Below are positions 10,366 to 19,370 of a stretch of DNA of 64,000 nt, one piece after another (position 1 is the stretch's first letter; each line of letters begins with the position of its first letter). A program made the position numbers and the translations under genes. Origin of the DNA: Effrenium voratum (lineage: Eukaryota; Sar; Dinophyceae; Suessiales; Symbiodiniaceae); assembly GCA_963377175.1 (NCBI GenBank), contig CAUJNA010001447.1:134811-198810 (forward strand), given 5' to 3'. The notes under the pieces are model-generated. The model ran no database searches, was not told the origin of the DNA, and was given only the letters and a program-made list of their open reading frames with translations.

Positions 10366-10887
10366 ATGGCGGACCTGCAGTTCGGCCAGTTCGACGAGGC
10401 GGAAATTCAGGCTCTCATGCAAGGCGAAAGCCTCAGCAGGGAGGACGCTGTGGAGATCTTGAAGATCGCGGCCCACATGGAGGCAGAGAAGGATGCCGCC
10501 GCAGCGAAGCCGAAAGCAAAAGCCAAGGGCAAAGCAAAAAGCAAGGACCTGGAGCCTTCAGGGCAGAGCAGCACCAAGCGCAAGGCAGCTGCAGTGGACA
10601 AACCTGCTGCCAAGACCAAAGCCAAAGCTAAGACAAAAGCTGCCCCTGCAGCTGCAGCTCCACCTGCTCAAGCTGCAGCCCCACCTTCTCAAGCCGCTGC
10701 TGTTCCCCCTGCTGAGGAGCTCACAGACGCTCAGCCTCGTGAACCGGACCTGCTCGCGGACACTGTGCCAGCCACGCCGCCTCAACCAGTCCTGGAAACG
10801 CAGCCGGACAACGAGTCCCAGCACGACAGCCTTTGGCCACTTAGCTTCTCAAATTTCCTAGGCTTGGCAGCGTATAGGCGCCTGTAG
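10366..10887 (+). CDS. Lys/Ala-rich protein, likely N-terminus of the second element gene
   Basis: The ATG at 10366 sits in GCGCCATGG, a favourable start context. The protein begins MADLQFGQFDEAEIQALMQG and continues with a short helical segment (SREDAVEILKIAAHMEAEKD). It then has Lys/Ala-rich low complexity (AKPKAKAKGKAKSK) and Pro/Ala-rich low complexity. The first 45 residues look like a folded domain and the rest looks disordered. The frame probably leaves by splicing near the 3' end, before the TAGG-rich intron at about 10865. I do not recognise the family. It may start the protein whose later exons include the GENL and transposase-like blocks. Confidence 0.5.
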   Translation: MADLQFGQFDEAEIQALMQGESLSREDAVEILKIAAHMEAEKDAAAAKPKAKAKGKAKSKDLEPSGQSSTKRKAAAVDKPAAKTKAKAKTKAAPAAAAPPAQAAAPPSQAAAVPPAEELTDAQPREPDLLADTVPATPPQPVLETQPDNESQHDSLWPLSFSNFLGLAAYRRL

Positions 10888-10987
10888 GGTAGGTAGGTAG
10901 GTAGGACCTACATAGGCTATGTAGGGTAGGCGTGCTCATAGCCTAACAGGGACTCTAGGCGCCTTTTGTTTTTCTCCGAATTCAGGT

Positions 10988-11841
10988 CTTGTGGCACTTT
11001 GCAGATGGCGGTGGACCAGCTTCGCGCATTGCAAGCGCAGACTCCAGCGGCAAACCTGCAGCGCAAGAAGTCGCAAGAGAACCTTGACCAGCTACTGGCT
11101 GCAGGCAATCTTGTGTGTTTCGCGCACGCGGCGGTTGCACAAATGGTTTGCTCCATCCAAGGCTGACGGTGGGCCCCAGTGTCTCTGAAGCTGGCCAGGG
11201 GCAACTGGATGAAATCATCCGAGCCTTGCAGGGCCTTGCCTGTTCAAGCCAGCCAGCTGCCTCAAAGCAAGTGGATGACTTGGACCTGCCCAAGCTGGTG
11301 CCGAACAAGCCGCTGAAACGCTTGGCCCCTGAGGGCAATTTGCAGGTGCGGGTGTGAAACTTTTTGGATCGCTGCCGCTCTAAAATCAGAAAAAACGCAG
11401 GCCAACAAGCAACCGAAGCTGGAGGAGGCTTTCTTGAAGGCGAAACAGCCCGCTGCAGCAGCAGTGGACTTGACCGACCTTGCCGACCTGGAAGACGAGC
11501 AGGCCCTGTCCGAGGCCAGCTCGCCAGCTGGCTTGGACGAGGAGCTGGAGGCAGCGCTGGAGCTGCAGCTGGTGGAGGCCCCGGCCAAGCAGGACGAGGT
11601 TGAGGAGGCTCCTGGCCAGATCCCTGTGTGGGCGCAACAAGCCCCGCCACAGCCGGAGCGCAAGGCGCCTTCGACCAGCTCTGCACGTGCTACTGCTGTT
11701 GCGCCGCCGGCCCAGCCGCAGTTTGCGGCGCCCAGCTCCAGCTCAGGCGCGGCCACTGCTGGGCCGGCTGCTGCGGTGACCACGGCCACGCACCGGAAGG
11801 AGCACGCCCGGCTTGCAGCTAGGCTGCAACCAAACACATAG
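10988..11841 (+). CDS. Ala/Glu-rich exons of the second element gene
   Basis: Coding-like pieces include MAVDQLRALQAQTPAANLQR (from 11005), a segment with DEIIRALQGLACSSQPAASK (about 11207-11350), and a 136-residue frame from 11434. That last frame starts MKAKQPAAAAVDLTDLADLE, is rich in Glu/Ala, then Pro/Ser/Ala, and ends at 11841. The helical LRALQ and EELEAALELQ stretches could form coiled coils. Its position between the 10366 frame and the GENL exon suggests one spliced protein. Confidence 0.45.
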
Positions 11842-11935
11842 TAGAATCTATATAGGGTAGAGCTCCTATTCTCCTACTCTATAGCTAGTGTAGGATGTGT
11901 AGGCTAAGCCTAGGAGTTATTGTTGCTTCCTGCTG

Positions 11936-12076
11936 TGTGCATGTTTGCATGTGCATGTGTGTGTGTGTGTGCGCCTGTGTGTTGTGTGTGCGCGTGTGTG
12001 TTGTGTGTGTGTGGTGTGTGTGTGCTTTTGTGTGTGCGTGTTTGCGTGTGCATGTGTGTGTGTGGGTGTGTTATAT
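11936..12076. repeat. (TG)n microsatellite
   Basis: A run of TG/GTGTGTG with GC and TT interruptions lies in an intron of the transposon. It produces Val/Cys-rich false frames on the plus strand and His/Thr-rich ones on the minus strand. Confidence 0.9.
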
Positions 12077-12158
12077 ATGCGCATGCACTGCTAGTGCTGG
12101 AATTTAGTTCGCACGCACATGTGTGAATATCCAAAATGTGTTGCGCGTGCTGTGTGCG

Positions 12159-12726
12159 CTCAGATGCGCATGTACAACACTGGGAAGCTCGCCGACTTCC
12201 CCAACATGCACGCGCTGGCCTGTGGAACCTTGAAGGTGCCTCAACTGAAAACAGAAAAAGGTAGCAAACAAGTGCTAAACACACCAAGGATCGGCGACAG
12301 CTGCTGACCCATTGGGTGAGCACAGGCGAGAACCTGCAGGCCGCTGAGGTCGCGATCGAGGCCTCGAAGAAGTGCAAGCTGCAGGCGGAGAAGCAGTACC
12401 AGCTGGTTCCTGTGAAGGACATGATGAAGCCGCCCTGGAACTTCAGCCAGCCGCTTGGTTCTGATAGCTCCAGCTACAACCTATTTCTATTCTACTAGGA
12501 TAGGCCTACACCTATATAGCTAGTGAGAACTAGGCCTACCTATATATGGTGAGACCTATCTAGAAACATCTAAGGCGCAAGGTGGACGCCATCATTGCCA
12601 AAGGTCAGGGCATTGAGGATGAGGATGCTCCTGGCGTGCTCGAAGAGACCAGGTACTGGGTGCTGGCCAGCCAGTCCCGCACCGACACCACCAGCATGGA
12701 GCTGCTCAGCAGCACAAAATACGCTT
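12159..12726 (+). CDS. GENL/KVDAII exons of the element protein
   Basis: Three exons carry an ordered pattern that I associate with a dinoflagellate multicopy family. They are RMYNTGKLADFPNMHALACG (from about 12165); LTHWVSTGENLQAAEVAIEA with KKCKLQAEKQYQLVPVKDMM (12305-12430); and, after a TAGG-rich intron, KVDAIIAKGQGIEDEDAPGV followed by ETRYWVLASQSRTDTTSMEL (12580-12710). The remembered pattern is 'W...GENL.....K..YELL....M' followed by 'KV.AIIA.G...DEDAP...ETRFWV'. The domain function is unknown to me. The TAA at 12726 may be the real end of this gene. Confidence 0.55.
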
Positions 12727-12728
12727 AA

Positions 12729-13412
12729 ATGACAAAATCCTTGTTGATGTTGATCAGGACCTTGCAGACCATGCGGGTCAACGCCCGGCCCACGAAACCG
12801 GCCATGGAAACGATCCTGGATCCCCTCAACTTGGACCCGTGCATGCTGAGAGCTGGTGCCCCAAAGCCGGCTGCGGCTGGCTTGTCTGGTGACATCCTGC
12901 GCGCCCACGACGCTTACAACGAGCAGCAGGCGGCAGGCGCTGCATCGATCTCCTACTAGGTATAGGCATAGCCAAAATAAGTCGCTATAGAGGATAGGCA
13001 CCTAGCTAGCTATGTGTAGCTAGATAGGCTTGTAGCCAACCAAAATCCCTGCAGGACCTCCGGCTGCGCAGCCCAAGGCTGCGGCGTTGTCGGCAAGGGG
13101 CTCGACGTCTGGCTCTAAGGTCAACCGCGCCGAGAAGAAGGCGCTCTCTGAGATGACCTTCAACACGCCCAAGGAGAAGGCAGCTCGCTACAGCTCCGGC
13201 CTCATACGCACCGTCGATCTTTTGTTGCGCCGCCGTACTTCAGGCGCCGAAGTGAAGAAGGAGCTGAAGGACGTGGCTGGCATCCTCATGGACATGCCGC
13301 AGTGCGCTGAAGAGCTTGCGGGGGCGCTTCGGGACAGCCAGGGCCAGCTGACTGCGCTGAACGCCCAGCTGCCCGGCGGCTTTTTGTGCTTCACTGGATG
13401 CGAGTCTAATTG
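12729..13412 (+). CDS. Further exons, DUF-like Lys-rich segment
   Basis: A frame from 12729 (MTKSLLMLIRTLQTMRVNAR) ends at 12959 before a TAGG-rich intron. From about 13087 reads SARGSTSGSKVNRAEKKALS, then EMTFNTPKEKAARYSSGLIR, LKDVAGILMDMPQCAEELAG and LRDSQGQLTALNAQLPGG. The second part is predicted helical. I do not recognise a named domain. The 3' edge (about 13380) is probably a splice site, because the following exon begins near 13413. Confidence 0.4.
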
Positions 13413-13605
13413 TTGCGCTGAGGCTCTCTGGCCTCGCCACTTTCGAGGAGCTCACCCCGATCTGCGCCGACATCGCTGTGGCCGTAACTTGGCCGATTTT
13501 CTGCCGAGTGTGTTTGACATTCATATACTTGCGCGGCTCAGGTTGACAAGCTGCGCCTCATCAAGGGGCAGAGCAAGGGCCTTCTTGCGGAGCTCAAGAA
13601 GCGGT
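13413..13605 (+). CDS. Short exons before the transposase-like part (first copy)
   Basis: The frame ALRLSGLATFEELTPICADI (from about 13415) is followed, across a small intron, by VDKLRLIKGQSKGLLAELKK, ending near the TAG at 13605. It has basic helical character. Position 13413 is also the first base of the segment that recurs after the N gap (16501). Confidence 0.4.
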
Positions 13606-13919
13606 AGGGTAGGCCCTGGTAGGTTCCTACATAGCTAGGACTTTTGGAGTTTCGCCCTAAGTGGCTAGCTAGCCTGGCTGTGCCTCAAGCGATATAAAAC
13701 CGATAGAACCACGCAGTGTGCTGTTTTCAGATCTTTAGGCACAAGCTAGCTTTAGGTATCAACGCATTTCAAAGATAGCGCGAGCTAGGAAGTCATTTAT
13801 AGGCGACCTATATATGCGGGGCTGGCGGCGAGTGGAAAAGTGTGTTGTGAGTTCAACGCGTGCTGTGTCCTTTTTGACTTTCTTTCGATCAAATTTGCCT
13901 GATGTTGCTTTCCTGCAGG

Positions 13920-14104
13920 TACATATGGCCCGGGGTCCTTGAGTTCAATGAAGGGCAAGTTGGACTTGAGGCCTGTGCGTGCAGCACTGGTCTCACATCA
14001 TTCTTATTTGCGGGCGGTCAGGCTGGCAGGTGCTGCCACTGCGGGAGATGCCACGATCACGGTCACCTCCGAGCTGGGCCACATGGCGTTTAATTTGCCG
14101 CTGT
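13920..14104 (+). CDS. Exon with Gly/Ala-rich segment, first copy
   Basis: After a CTGCAG acceptor the frame reads TYGPGSLSSMKGKLDLRPVR, then RLAGAATAGDATITVTSELG and HMAFNLPL, ending at the TAG near 14104. In this family such a segment precedes the GDE block, so I take it as an upstream exon of the transposase-like protein. No catalytic residues can be assigned. Confidence 0.4.
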
Positions 14105-14236
14105 AGGATAGGTGCTATACTAGGTGAGCTAGTAGGTGAGTAGATTGCGCTAGCTAGCTTAGCTTGCAAATATTGTAGTGTGCTATATTGCGTGCCTGTG
14201 CTGACAATCAATTGAGGCGACATATACAGCTCGCCG

Positions 14237-14632
14237 GTGTTGTCTGGCTACAACTCGCGCTCGCTGCGGGAAGGCGAGTTCCACCGCCGCGTTGCCGGGG
14301 CAGGCTTTGCACTCAATGTGCGCCCTGTGTGGGTGGACTGCCCCATATGCACAGAAGAGGATGAGGTTGATATCTCGCAGCTCCCCGTGCTCCTGCCGTC
14401 AGCTGTGGCCAGCGCCCTGCTAACCTCCAAACTGCTGCAGCAGGTCATAGTTGACCGGTCCCACCTCCGGCTCTATTGGCAGCACATGCTGCTGGACTAT
14501 CCTCGCCATGAGCTTTGCGACCAGCCTGAGGAGAACCTTGAGCGGGCGATCCCCATAGTCTTGTGGGGCGACGAGGGCACCAGCAACAGGCACTCGTGGA
14601 TGCTGTGCAGCTGGAGTCCCGGTCAAATATAG
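14237..14632 (+). CDS. Transposase-like protein, GDE exon (first copy)
   Basis: The exon encodes GYNSRSLREGEFHRRVAGAG, VDCPICTEEDEVDISQLPVL, LLPSAVASALLTSKLLQQVI and RAIPIVLWGDEGTSNRHSWM. The sequence 'IP..LWGDEGT' corresponds to a conserved 'P..LYGDE' block in a large dinoflagellate family. In tnp2/KDZ-like transposases an acidic residue at a similar position (usually a D in a 'DG' block) is catalytic. Whether this D or E is catalytic here is inference. CPIC may be part of a small metal site. Introns separate it from the next exons at 14672 and 14925. The identical exon recurs at 17325-17720. Confidence 0.6.
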   Translation: MLSGYNSRSLREGEFHRRVAGAGFALNVRPVWVDCPICTEEDEVDISQLPVLLPSAVASALLTSKLLQQVIVDRSHLRLYWQHMLLDYPRHELCDQPEENLERAIPIVLWGDEGTSNRHSWMLCSWSPGQI

Positions 14633-14671
14633 AAAATGTTTCTGAGTCACGCGCGGGTGATGTCATATATG

Positions 14672-14850
14672 CTTGCCAAGGATGGTCGATGTCAGCTTGC
14701 TCCGGCTCAACTCCAAGGCTTCGCGCAACATAGTGTTCGCTTGCCCGACCAACGCCTACATGATCCACCAAAAGGTGAACCAGACCTTGCAAGCTCTTCT
14801 GCGTGCTGTGCAGCAAGACTTCGTTGCTTTGGCCCAAGGCCTGCAGGTAG
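14672..14850 (+). CDS. Transposase-like protein, middle exon (first copy)
   Basis: After an AAGG-type acceptor the frame reads MVDVSLLRLNSKASRNIVFA, then NAYMIHQKVNQTLQALLRAV and QQDFVALAQGLQ, and ends at a GCAG|GTAGAG donor. In the family pattern this region lies between the GDE block and the ADFMH block and ends with '..L..L...V..D...L...G.Q'. The counterpart in the second copy (17761-17939) has CACAACTCC for CTCAACTCC and GGGAGAG in place of GTAGAG at the donor. That would weaken splicing, unless the difference is a sequencing error. Confidence 0.5.
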
Positions 14851-14925
14851 AGAATGAAGCGCCCTGGCTCAGTTAACCTGCATATGGTTTTGAACTTGAG
14901 TTTTGGCTTTGTTTTTTTGCTGCTA

Positions 14926-15034
14926 GGTTTTCACTCTGCACGTGGTTGCGGTGAAGGGGGACCTGAAGTACTTGGCGCAAGCCATGAACTTTTCGCGGTT
15001 TCCAGGCTGCGAGGAGGTGCTTGGCTTGCAGTAG
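14926..15034 (+). CDS. Transposase-like protein, short exon (first copy)
   Basis: After a CTGCTAG acceptor the frame reads VFTLHVVAVKGDLKYLAQAM and NFSRFPGCEEVLGLQ. The 'AVKGDLK' core is a conserved family block ('.AVKADLKWHA' in my memory of related copies). It joins across a roughly 100-bp intron to the exon beginning near 15140. Confidence 0.55.
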
Positions 15035-15139
15035 GTTTGTATGTCTAAAAAATAGGCCTAGCTTGCTATAGTTTACCACCTAGCGAGATATGCGACATGC
15101 AGGCTGTGAAGCAAACGTTTTGATATTTGCTGGCTCCAG

Positions 15140-16018
15140 GTGTGCTTTCGCTGCACCGCTTCTATGGGCCGCAAGGACATCAGCACGGTCTACACTGACA
15201 TTTCCCCGCAAGCGGGCTGGCGTGAGGGGCCTGCTGCACCTCCGTACTTTGAGCTTCCGCCGCTCAGCGAGATGCCCAACTTCACTCTACGCATGGTCAG
15301 CGCAGACTTCATGCACACCTGGAATTTAGGTGTGGCTCGTGACTTGATAGGATCATGTCTCAAGATATGCCTGAAAACGCAGTTTTGGCCTGGCCCGAAT
15401 TTGTCGCAGAGGTTCAAACAACTTCAGCGCGACATCAACCTTTTCAAGAAGCAGCGCGGCTTGCAGATGCACCTTCAGCAGATTAAACCGTCTCGCCTTG
15501 GATGGGCTGGCGCAGATGTCTGCCCAGAGTACAAAAGCTCGGCTTCGGATGCCGCTGTTATGGTACGGTTTTTAGCCTACAAGCTAAGCTTGAAGGCAGC
15601 CCCTCCGCCGTACGAGGGCTTGTCTGCGTGCCTGTACAGCGCCAATATGCTTCAAGAAGCCGTCACTCGTGGCAGCTGCTTCCTTAACCCTGCGGAAGTC
15701 GAGAAAATCTCGCTTTGTGGGAATGCATTCTTGTCCTCGTACTTGCAGCTGGCCCACTTAGCTTCTTCTCGTAGGGACTACTACTTTAAGCTGCGTCCCA
15801 AGTTTCATATCCTGCAGCACATCATTTCTGATGCTGCAGACAGACCTAGCCATCGCAATCCTGGCTGGGATAGTTGCTGGCTGGACGAGGATTGGGTGAA
15901 AACCAATCTTCGCATGCTTCGTAGGATGTCGCCTAGGACCTGTTGCGAGAACTTGCTTCAGCGGCACATGCTTCTAGTGAAGCAGGAGCTGAGCAAGCAC
16001 TTGGCCAGCTGTGTGTAA
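15140..16018 (+). CDS. Transposase-like protein, C-terminal exon (first copy)
   Basis: The 292-residue frame begins in the exon VCFRCTASMGRKDISTVYTD and ends LSKHLASCV. Conserved blocks include PNFTLRMVSADFMHTWNLGV with ARDLIGSCLK, then LRPKFHILQHIISDAADRPS, WDSCWLDEDWVKTNLRMLRR and MSPRTCCENLLQRH. The order D-x3-H-x4-LGV, KFH and DED is shared with a very abundant dinoflagellate family and recalls tnp2/KDZ-type DNA transposases. D and H in ADFMH and D/E in LDEDW are candidate catalytic residues by inference. Its place just inside the right terminal repeat fits a transposase. The ATG at 15140 is not a true start. Confidence 0.65.
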   Translation: MCFRCTASMGRKDISTVYTDISPQAGWREGPAAPPYFELPPLSEMPNFTLRMVSADFMHTWNLGVARDLIGSCLKICLKTQFWPGPNLSQRFKQLQRDINLFKKQRGLQMHLQQIKPSRLGWAGADVCPEYKSSASDAAVMVRFLAYKLSLKAAPPPYEGLSACLYSANMLQEAVTRGSCFLNPAEVEKISLCGNAFLSSYLQLAHLASSRRDYYFKLRPKFHILQHIISDAADRPSHRNPGWDSCWLDEDWVKTNLRMLRRMSPRTCCENLLQRHMLLVKQELSKHLASCV

Positions 16019-16149
16019 AAACGGGCTTATCTGCGGCGTATACTTTTTTCTTTCTATTCTGCGCATTGACTAGCTGGAGTGCAAAATGCCAAATGTAGGT
16101 AGGATAGGCTAAATAGTGACTCGTGCGCTCTACTAGAAAAAGTACAAAA

Positions 16150-16287
16150 AACCAGTATTCCAAACAGGCCTTAAAAACCCAAACACGCCTTAAAAAAATC
16201 TAAACGGTCCTTAAAGTGGAAAACCCAATGAATTTTAAGGCCTGTTTGGGAAGTTTGCACTTTTTAAGGGCTGTTACGTCTTCCAGG
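16150..16287 (+). repeat. Right terminal and subterminal repeats, first copy
   Basis: CAAACAGGCCTTAAAA (from 16163), AAACACGCCTTAAAA and AAACGGTCCTTAAA in one orientation face ATTTTAAGGCCTGTTTGGG and TTTTTAAGGGCTGTTAC in the other. The end is GTCTTCCAGG at 16278-16287. The next bases (AAAGCC...) are helitron coding DNA, the same as at 19371. Confidence 0.75.
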
Positions 16288-16400
16288 AAAGCCAGGCGAC
16301 GAAGTATCGACAAGCAGCGCTGCCTTTGTTCTTGCACAGTAGATGCGCGGCCGCGCTCTTCGGGAACATCTGCAGAGTCTTCAGCAAGCAGTGTTGAGGC
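16288..16400 (-). CDS. Second copy of helitron exon edge, cut by the gap
   Basis: These bases repeat helitron exon DNA found at 19371-19483 (minus strand, encoding part of the stretch that ends ILRRLAF). They run directly into the N gap. Their presence outside the transposon end, followed by a jump back into the transposon after the gap, is the main evidence for an unmerged contig overlap. Confidence 0.8.
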
Positions 16401-16500
16401 NNNNNNNNNNNNNNNNNNNNNNNNNNNNNNNNNNNNNNNNNNNNNNNNNNNNNNNNNNNNNNNNNNNNNNNNNNNNNNNNNNNNNNNNNNNNNNNNNNNN
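16401..16500. other. Assembly gap of 100 N
   Basis: Exactly one hundred N bases, the standard placeholder for a gap of unknown size. The flanking segments overlap by 2.98 kb, so the true gap is probably negative. Confidence 0.99.
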
Positions 16501-17324
16501 TTGCGCTGAGGCTCTCTGGCCTCGCCACTTTCGAGGAGCTCACCCCGATCTGCGCCGACATCGCTGTGGCCGTAACTTGGCCGATTTTCTGCCGAGTGTG
16601 TTTGACATTCATATACTTGCGCGGCTCAGGTTGACAAGCTGCGCCTCATCAAGGGGCAGAGCAAGGGCCTTCTTGCGGAGCTCAAGAAGCGGTAGGGTAG
16701 GCCCTGGTAGGTTCCTACATAGCTAGGACTTTTGGAGTTTCGCCCTAAGTGGCTAGCTAGCCTGGCTGTGCCTCAAGCGATATAAAACCGATAGAACCAC
16801 GCAGTGTGCTGTTTTCAGATCTTTAGGCACAAGCTAGCTTTAGGTATCAACGCATTTCAAAGATAGCGCGAGCTAGGAAGTCATTTATAGGCGACCTATA
16901 TATGCGGGGCTGGCGGCGAGTGGAAAAGTGTGTTGTGAGTTCAACGCGTGCTGTGTCCTTTTTGACTTTCTTTCGATCAAATTTGCCTGATGTTGCTTTC
17001 CTGCAGGTACATATGGCCCGGGGTCCTTGAGTTCAATGAAGGGCAAGTTGGACTTGAGGCCTGTGCGTGCAGCACTGGTCTCACATCATTCTTATTTGCG
17101 GGCGGTCAGGCTGGCAGGTGCTGCCACTGCGGGAGATGCCACGATCACGGTCACCTCCGAGCTGGGCCACATGGCGTTTAATTTGCCGCTGTAGGATAGG
17201 TGCTATACTAGGTGAGCTAGTAGGTGAGTAGATTGCGCTAGCTAGCTTAGCTTGCAAATATTGTAGTGTGCTATATTGCGTGCCTGTGCTGACAATCAAT
17301 TGAGGCGACATATACAGCTCGCCG

Positions 17325-17720
17325 GTGTTGTCTGGCTACAACTCGCGCTCGCTGCGGGAAGGCGAGTTCCACCGCCGCGTTGCCGGGGCAGGCTTTGCAC
17401 TCAATGTGCGCCCTGTGTGGGTGGACTGCCCCATATGCACAGAAGAGGATGAGGTTGATATCTCGCAGCTCCCCGTGCTCCTGCCGTCAGCTGTGGCCAG
17501 CGCCCTGCTAACCTCCAAACTGCTGCAGCAGGTCATAGTTGACCGGTCCCACCTCCGGCTCTATTGGCAGCACATGCTGCTGGACTATCCTCGCCATGAG
17601 CTTTGCGACCAGCCTGAGGAGAACCTTGAGCGGGCGATCCCCATAGTCTTGTGGGGCGACGAGGGCACCAGCAACAGGCACTCGTGGATGCTGTGCAGCT
17701 GGAGTCCCGGTCAAATATAG
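17325..17720 (+). CDS. Transposase-like GDE exon (second copy)
   Basis: It is identical in protein sequence to the exon at 14237-14632, including IPIVLWGDEGT. It is probably the same physical exon represented twice through the assembly overlap, rather than a real second gene. Confidence 0.55.
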   Translation: MLSGYNSRSLREGEFHRRVAGAGFALNVRPVWVDCPICTEEDEVDISQLPVLLPSAVASALLTSKLLQQVIVDRSHLRLYWQHMLLDYPRHELCDQPEENLERAIPIVLWGDEGTSNRHSWMLCSWSPGQI

Positions 17721-18228
17721 AAAAATGTTTCTGAGCCATGCGCGGGTGATGTCATATATGCTTGCCAAGGATGGTCGATGTCAGCTTGCTCCGGCACAAC
17801 TCCAAGGCTTCGCGCAACATAGTGTTCGCTTGCCCGACCAACGCCTACATGATCCACCAAAAGGTGAACCAGACCTTGCAAGCTCTTCTGCGTGCTGTGC
17901 AGCAAGACTTCGTTGCTTTGGCCCAAGGCCTGCAGGGAGAGAATGAAGCGCCCTGGCTCAGTTAACCTGCATATGGTTTTGAACTTGAGTTTTGGCTTTG
18001 TTTTTTTGCTGCTAGGTTTTCACTCTGCACGTGGTTGCGGTGAAGGGGGACCTGAAGTACTTGGCGCAAGCCATGAACTTTTCGCGGTTTCCAGGCTGCG
18101 AGGAGGTGCTTGGCTTGCAGTAGGTTTGTATGTCTAAAAAATAGGCCTAGCTTGCTATAGTTTACCACCTAGCGAGATATGCGACATGCAGGCTGTGAAG
18201 CAAACGTTTTGATATTTGCTGGCTCCAG

Positions 18229-19101
18229 GTGTGCTTTCGCTGCACCGCTTCTATGGGCCGCAAGGACATCAGCACGGTCTACACTGACATTTCCCCGCAA
18301 GCGGGCTGGCGTGAGGGGCCTGCTGCACCTCCGTACTTTGAGCTTCCGCCGCTCAGCGAGATGCCCAACTTCACTCTACGCATGGTCAGCGCAGACTTCA
18401 TGCACACCTGGAATTTAGGTGTGGCTCGTGACTTGATAGGATCATGTCTCAAGATATGCCTGAAAACGCAGTTTTGGCCTGGCCCGAATTTGTCGCAGAG
18501 GTTCAAACAACTTCAGCGCGACATCAACCTTTTCAAGAAGCAGCGCGGCTTGCAGATGCACCTTCAGCAGATTAAACCGTCTCGCCTTGGATGGGCTGGC
18601 GCAGATGTCTGCCCAGAGTACAAAAGCTCGGCTTCGGATGCCGCTGTTATGGTACGGTTTTTAGCCTACAAGCTAAGCTTGAAGGCAGCCCCTCCGCCGT
18701 ACGAGGGCTTGTCTGCGTGCCTGTACAGCGCCAATATGCTTCAAGAAGCCGTCACTCGTGGCAGCTGCTTCCTTAACCCTGCGGAAGTCGAGAAAATCTC
18801 GCTTTGTGGGAATGCATTCTTGTCCTCGTACTTGCAGCTGGCCCACTTAGCTTCTTCTCGTAGGGACTACTACTTTAAGCTGCGTCCCAAGTTTCATATC
18901 CTGCAGCACATCATTTCTGATGCTGCAGACAGACCTAGCCATCGCAATCCTGGCTGGGATAGTTGCTGGCTGGACGAGGATTGGGTGAAAACCAATCTTC
19001 GCATGCTTCGTAGGATGTCGCCTAGGACCTGTTGCGAGAACTTGCTTCAGCGGCACCTAGTGAAGCAGGAGCTGAGCAAGCACTTGGCCAGCTGTGTGTA
19101 A
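18229..19101 (+). CDS. Transposase-like C-terminal exon (second copy)
   Basis: The 290-residue frame matches 15140-16018 except for the loss of two codons near the end. All conserved blocks (ADFMHTWNLGVARD, RPKFHILQHI, WLDEDW) are present. The 6-bp difference is in frame and could be a real variant between two copies or an assembly error. Confidence 0.6.
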   Translation: MCFRCTASMGRKDISTVYTDISPQAGWREGPAAPPYFELPPLSEMPNFTLRMVSADFMHTWNLGVARDLIGSCLKICLKTQFWPGPNLSQRFKQLQRDINLFKKQRGLQMHLQQIKPSRLGWAGADVCPEYKSSASDAAVMVRFLAYKLSLKAAPPPYEGLSACLYSANMLQEAVTRGSCFLNPAEVEKISLCGNAFLSSYLQLAHLASSRRDYYFKLRPKFHILQHIISDAADRPSHRNPGWDSCWLDEDWVKTNLRMLRRMSPRTCCENLLQRHLVKQELSKHLASCV

Positions 19102-19234
19102 AAACGGGCTTATCTGCGGCGTATACTTTTTTCTTTCTATTCTGCGCGTTGACTAGCTGGAGTGCAAAATGCCAAATGTAGGTAGGATAGGCTAAATAGT
19201 GACTCGTGCGCTCTACTAGAAAAAGTACAAAAAA

Positions 19235-19370
19235 CCAGTATTCCAAACAGGCCTTAAAAACCCAAACACGCCTTAAAAAAATCTAAACGGTCCTTAAAGT
19301 GGAAAACCCAATGAATTTTAAGGCCTGTTTGGGAAGTTTGCACTTTTTAAGGGCTGTTACGTCTTCCAGG
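19235..19370 (+). repeat. Right terminal and subterminal repeats, second copy
   Basis: This has the same organisation as at 16150-16287. The terminal GTCTTCCAGG lies at 19361-19370 and is followed by AA and then intact helitron exon sequence. This is the copy that joins the flanking gene properly. Confidence 0.8.

Larger units (their letters stand above)
13413..16400 (+). repeat. First copy of 2.98-kb segment duplicated across the N gap
   Basis: 13413-16400 is almost identical to 16501-19483. Differences that I can see include a 6-bp loss at 19056 relative to 15968, one extra A near 17722, and single changes near 14657, 14708, 14851 and 16068. The first copy ends in helitron sequence outside the transposon (16288-16400), right at the gap. 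Confidence 0.95.
4179..19370 (+). mobile_element. Large terminal-inverted-repeat DNA transposon nested in the helitron
   Basis: The ends are perfect 10-bp inverted repeats, CCTGGAAGAC at 4179-4188 and GTCTTCCAGG at 19361-19370, flanked on both sides by AA (4177-4178 and 19371-19372). Beneath the ends lie several copies of an AAACAGGCCTTAAAA motif in both orientations, as expected for subterminal transposase-binding sites. Inside, plus-strand exons encode an LFAG/EQP protein, a KGD-repeat protein, Lys/Ala-rich proteins and a transposase-like protein. The listed span contains a 100-N gap and a duplicated 2.98-kb segment. Read as a single copy ending at 16287, the element is 12,109 bp. The superfamily is not settled. 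The transposase part resembles tnp2/KDZ-like proteins in layout only. Confidence 0.8.
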
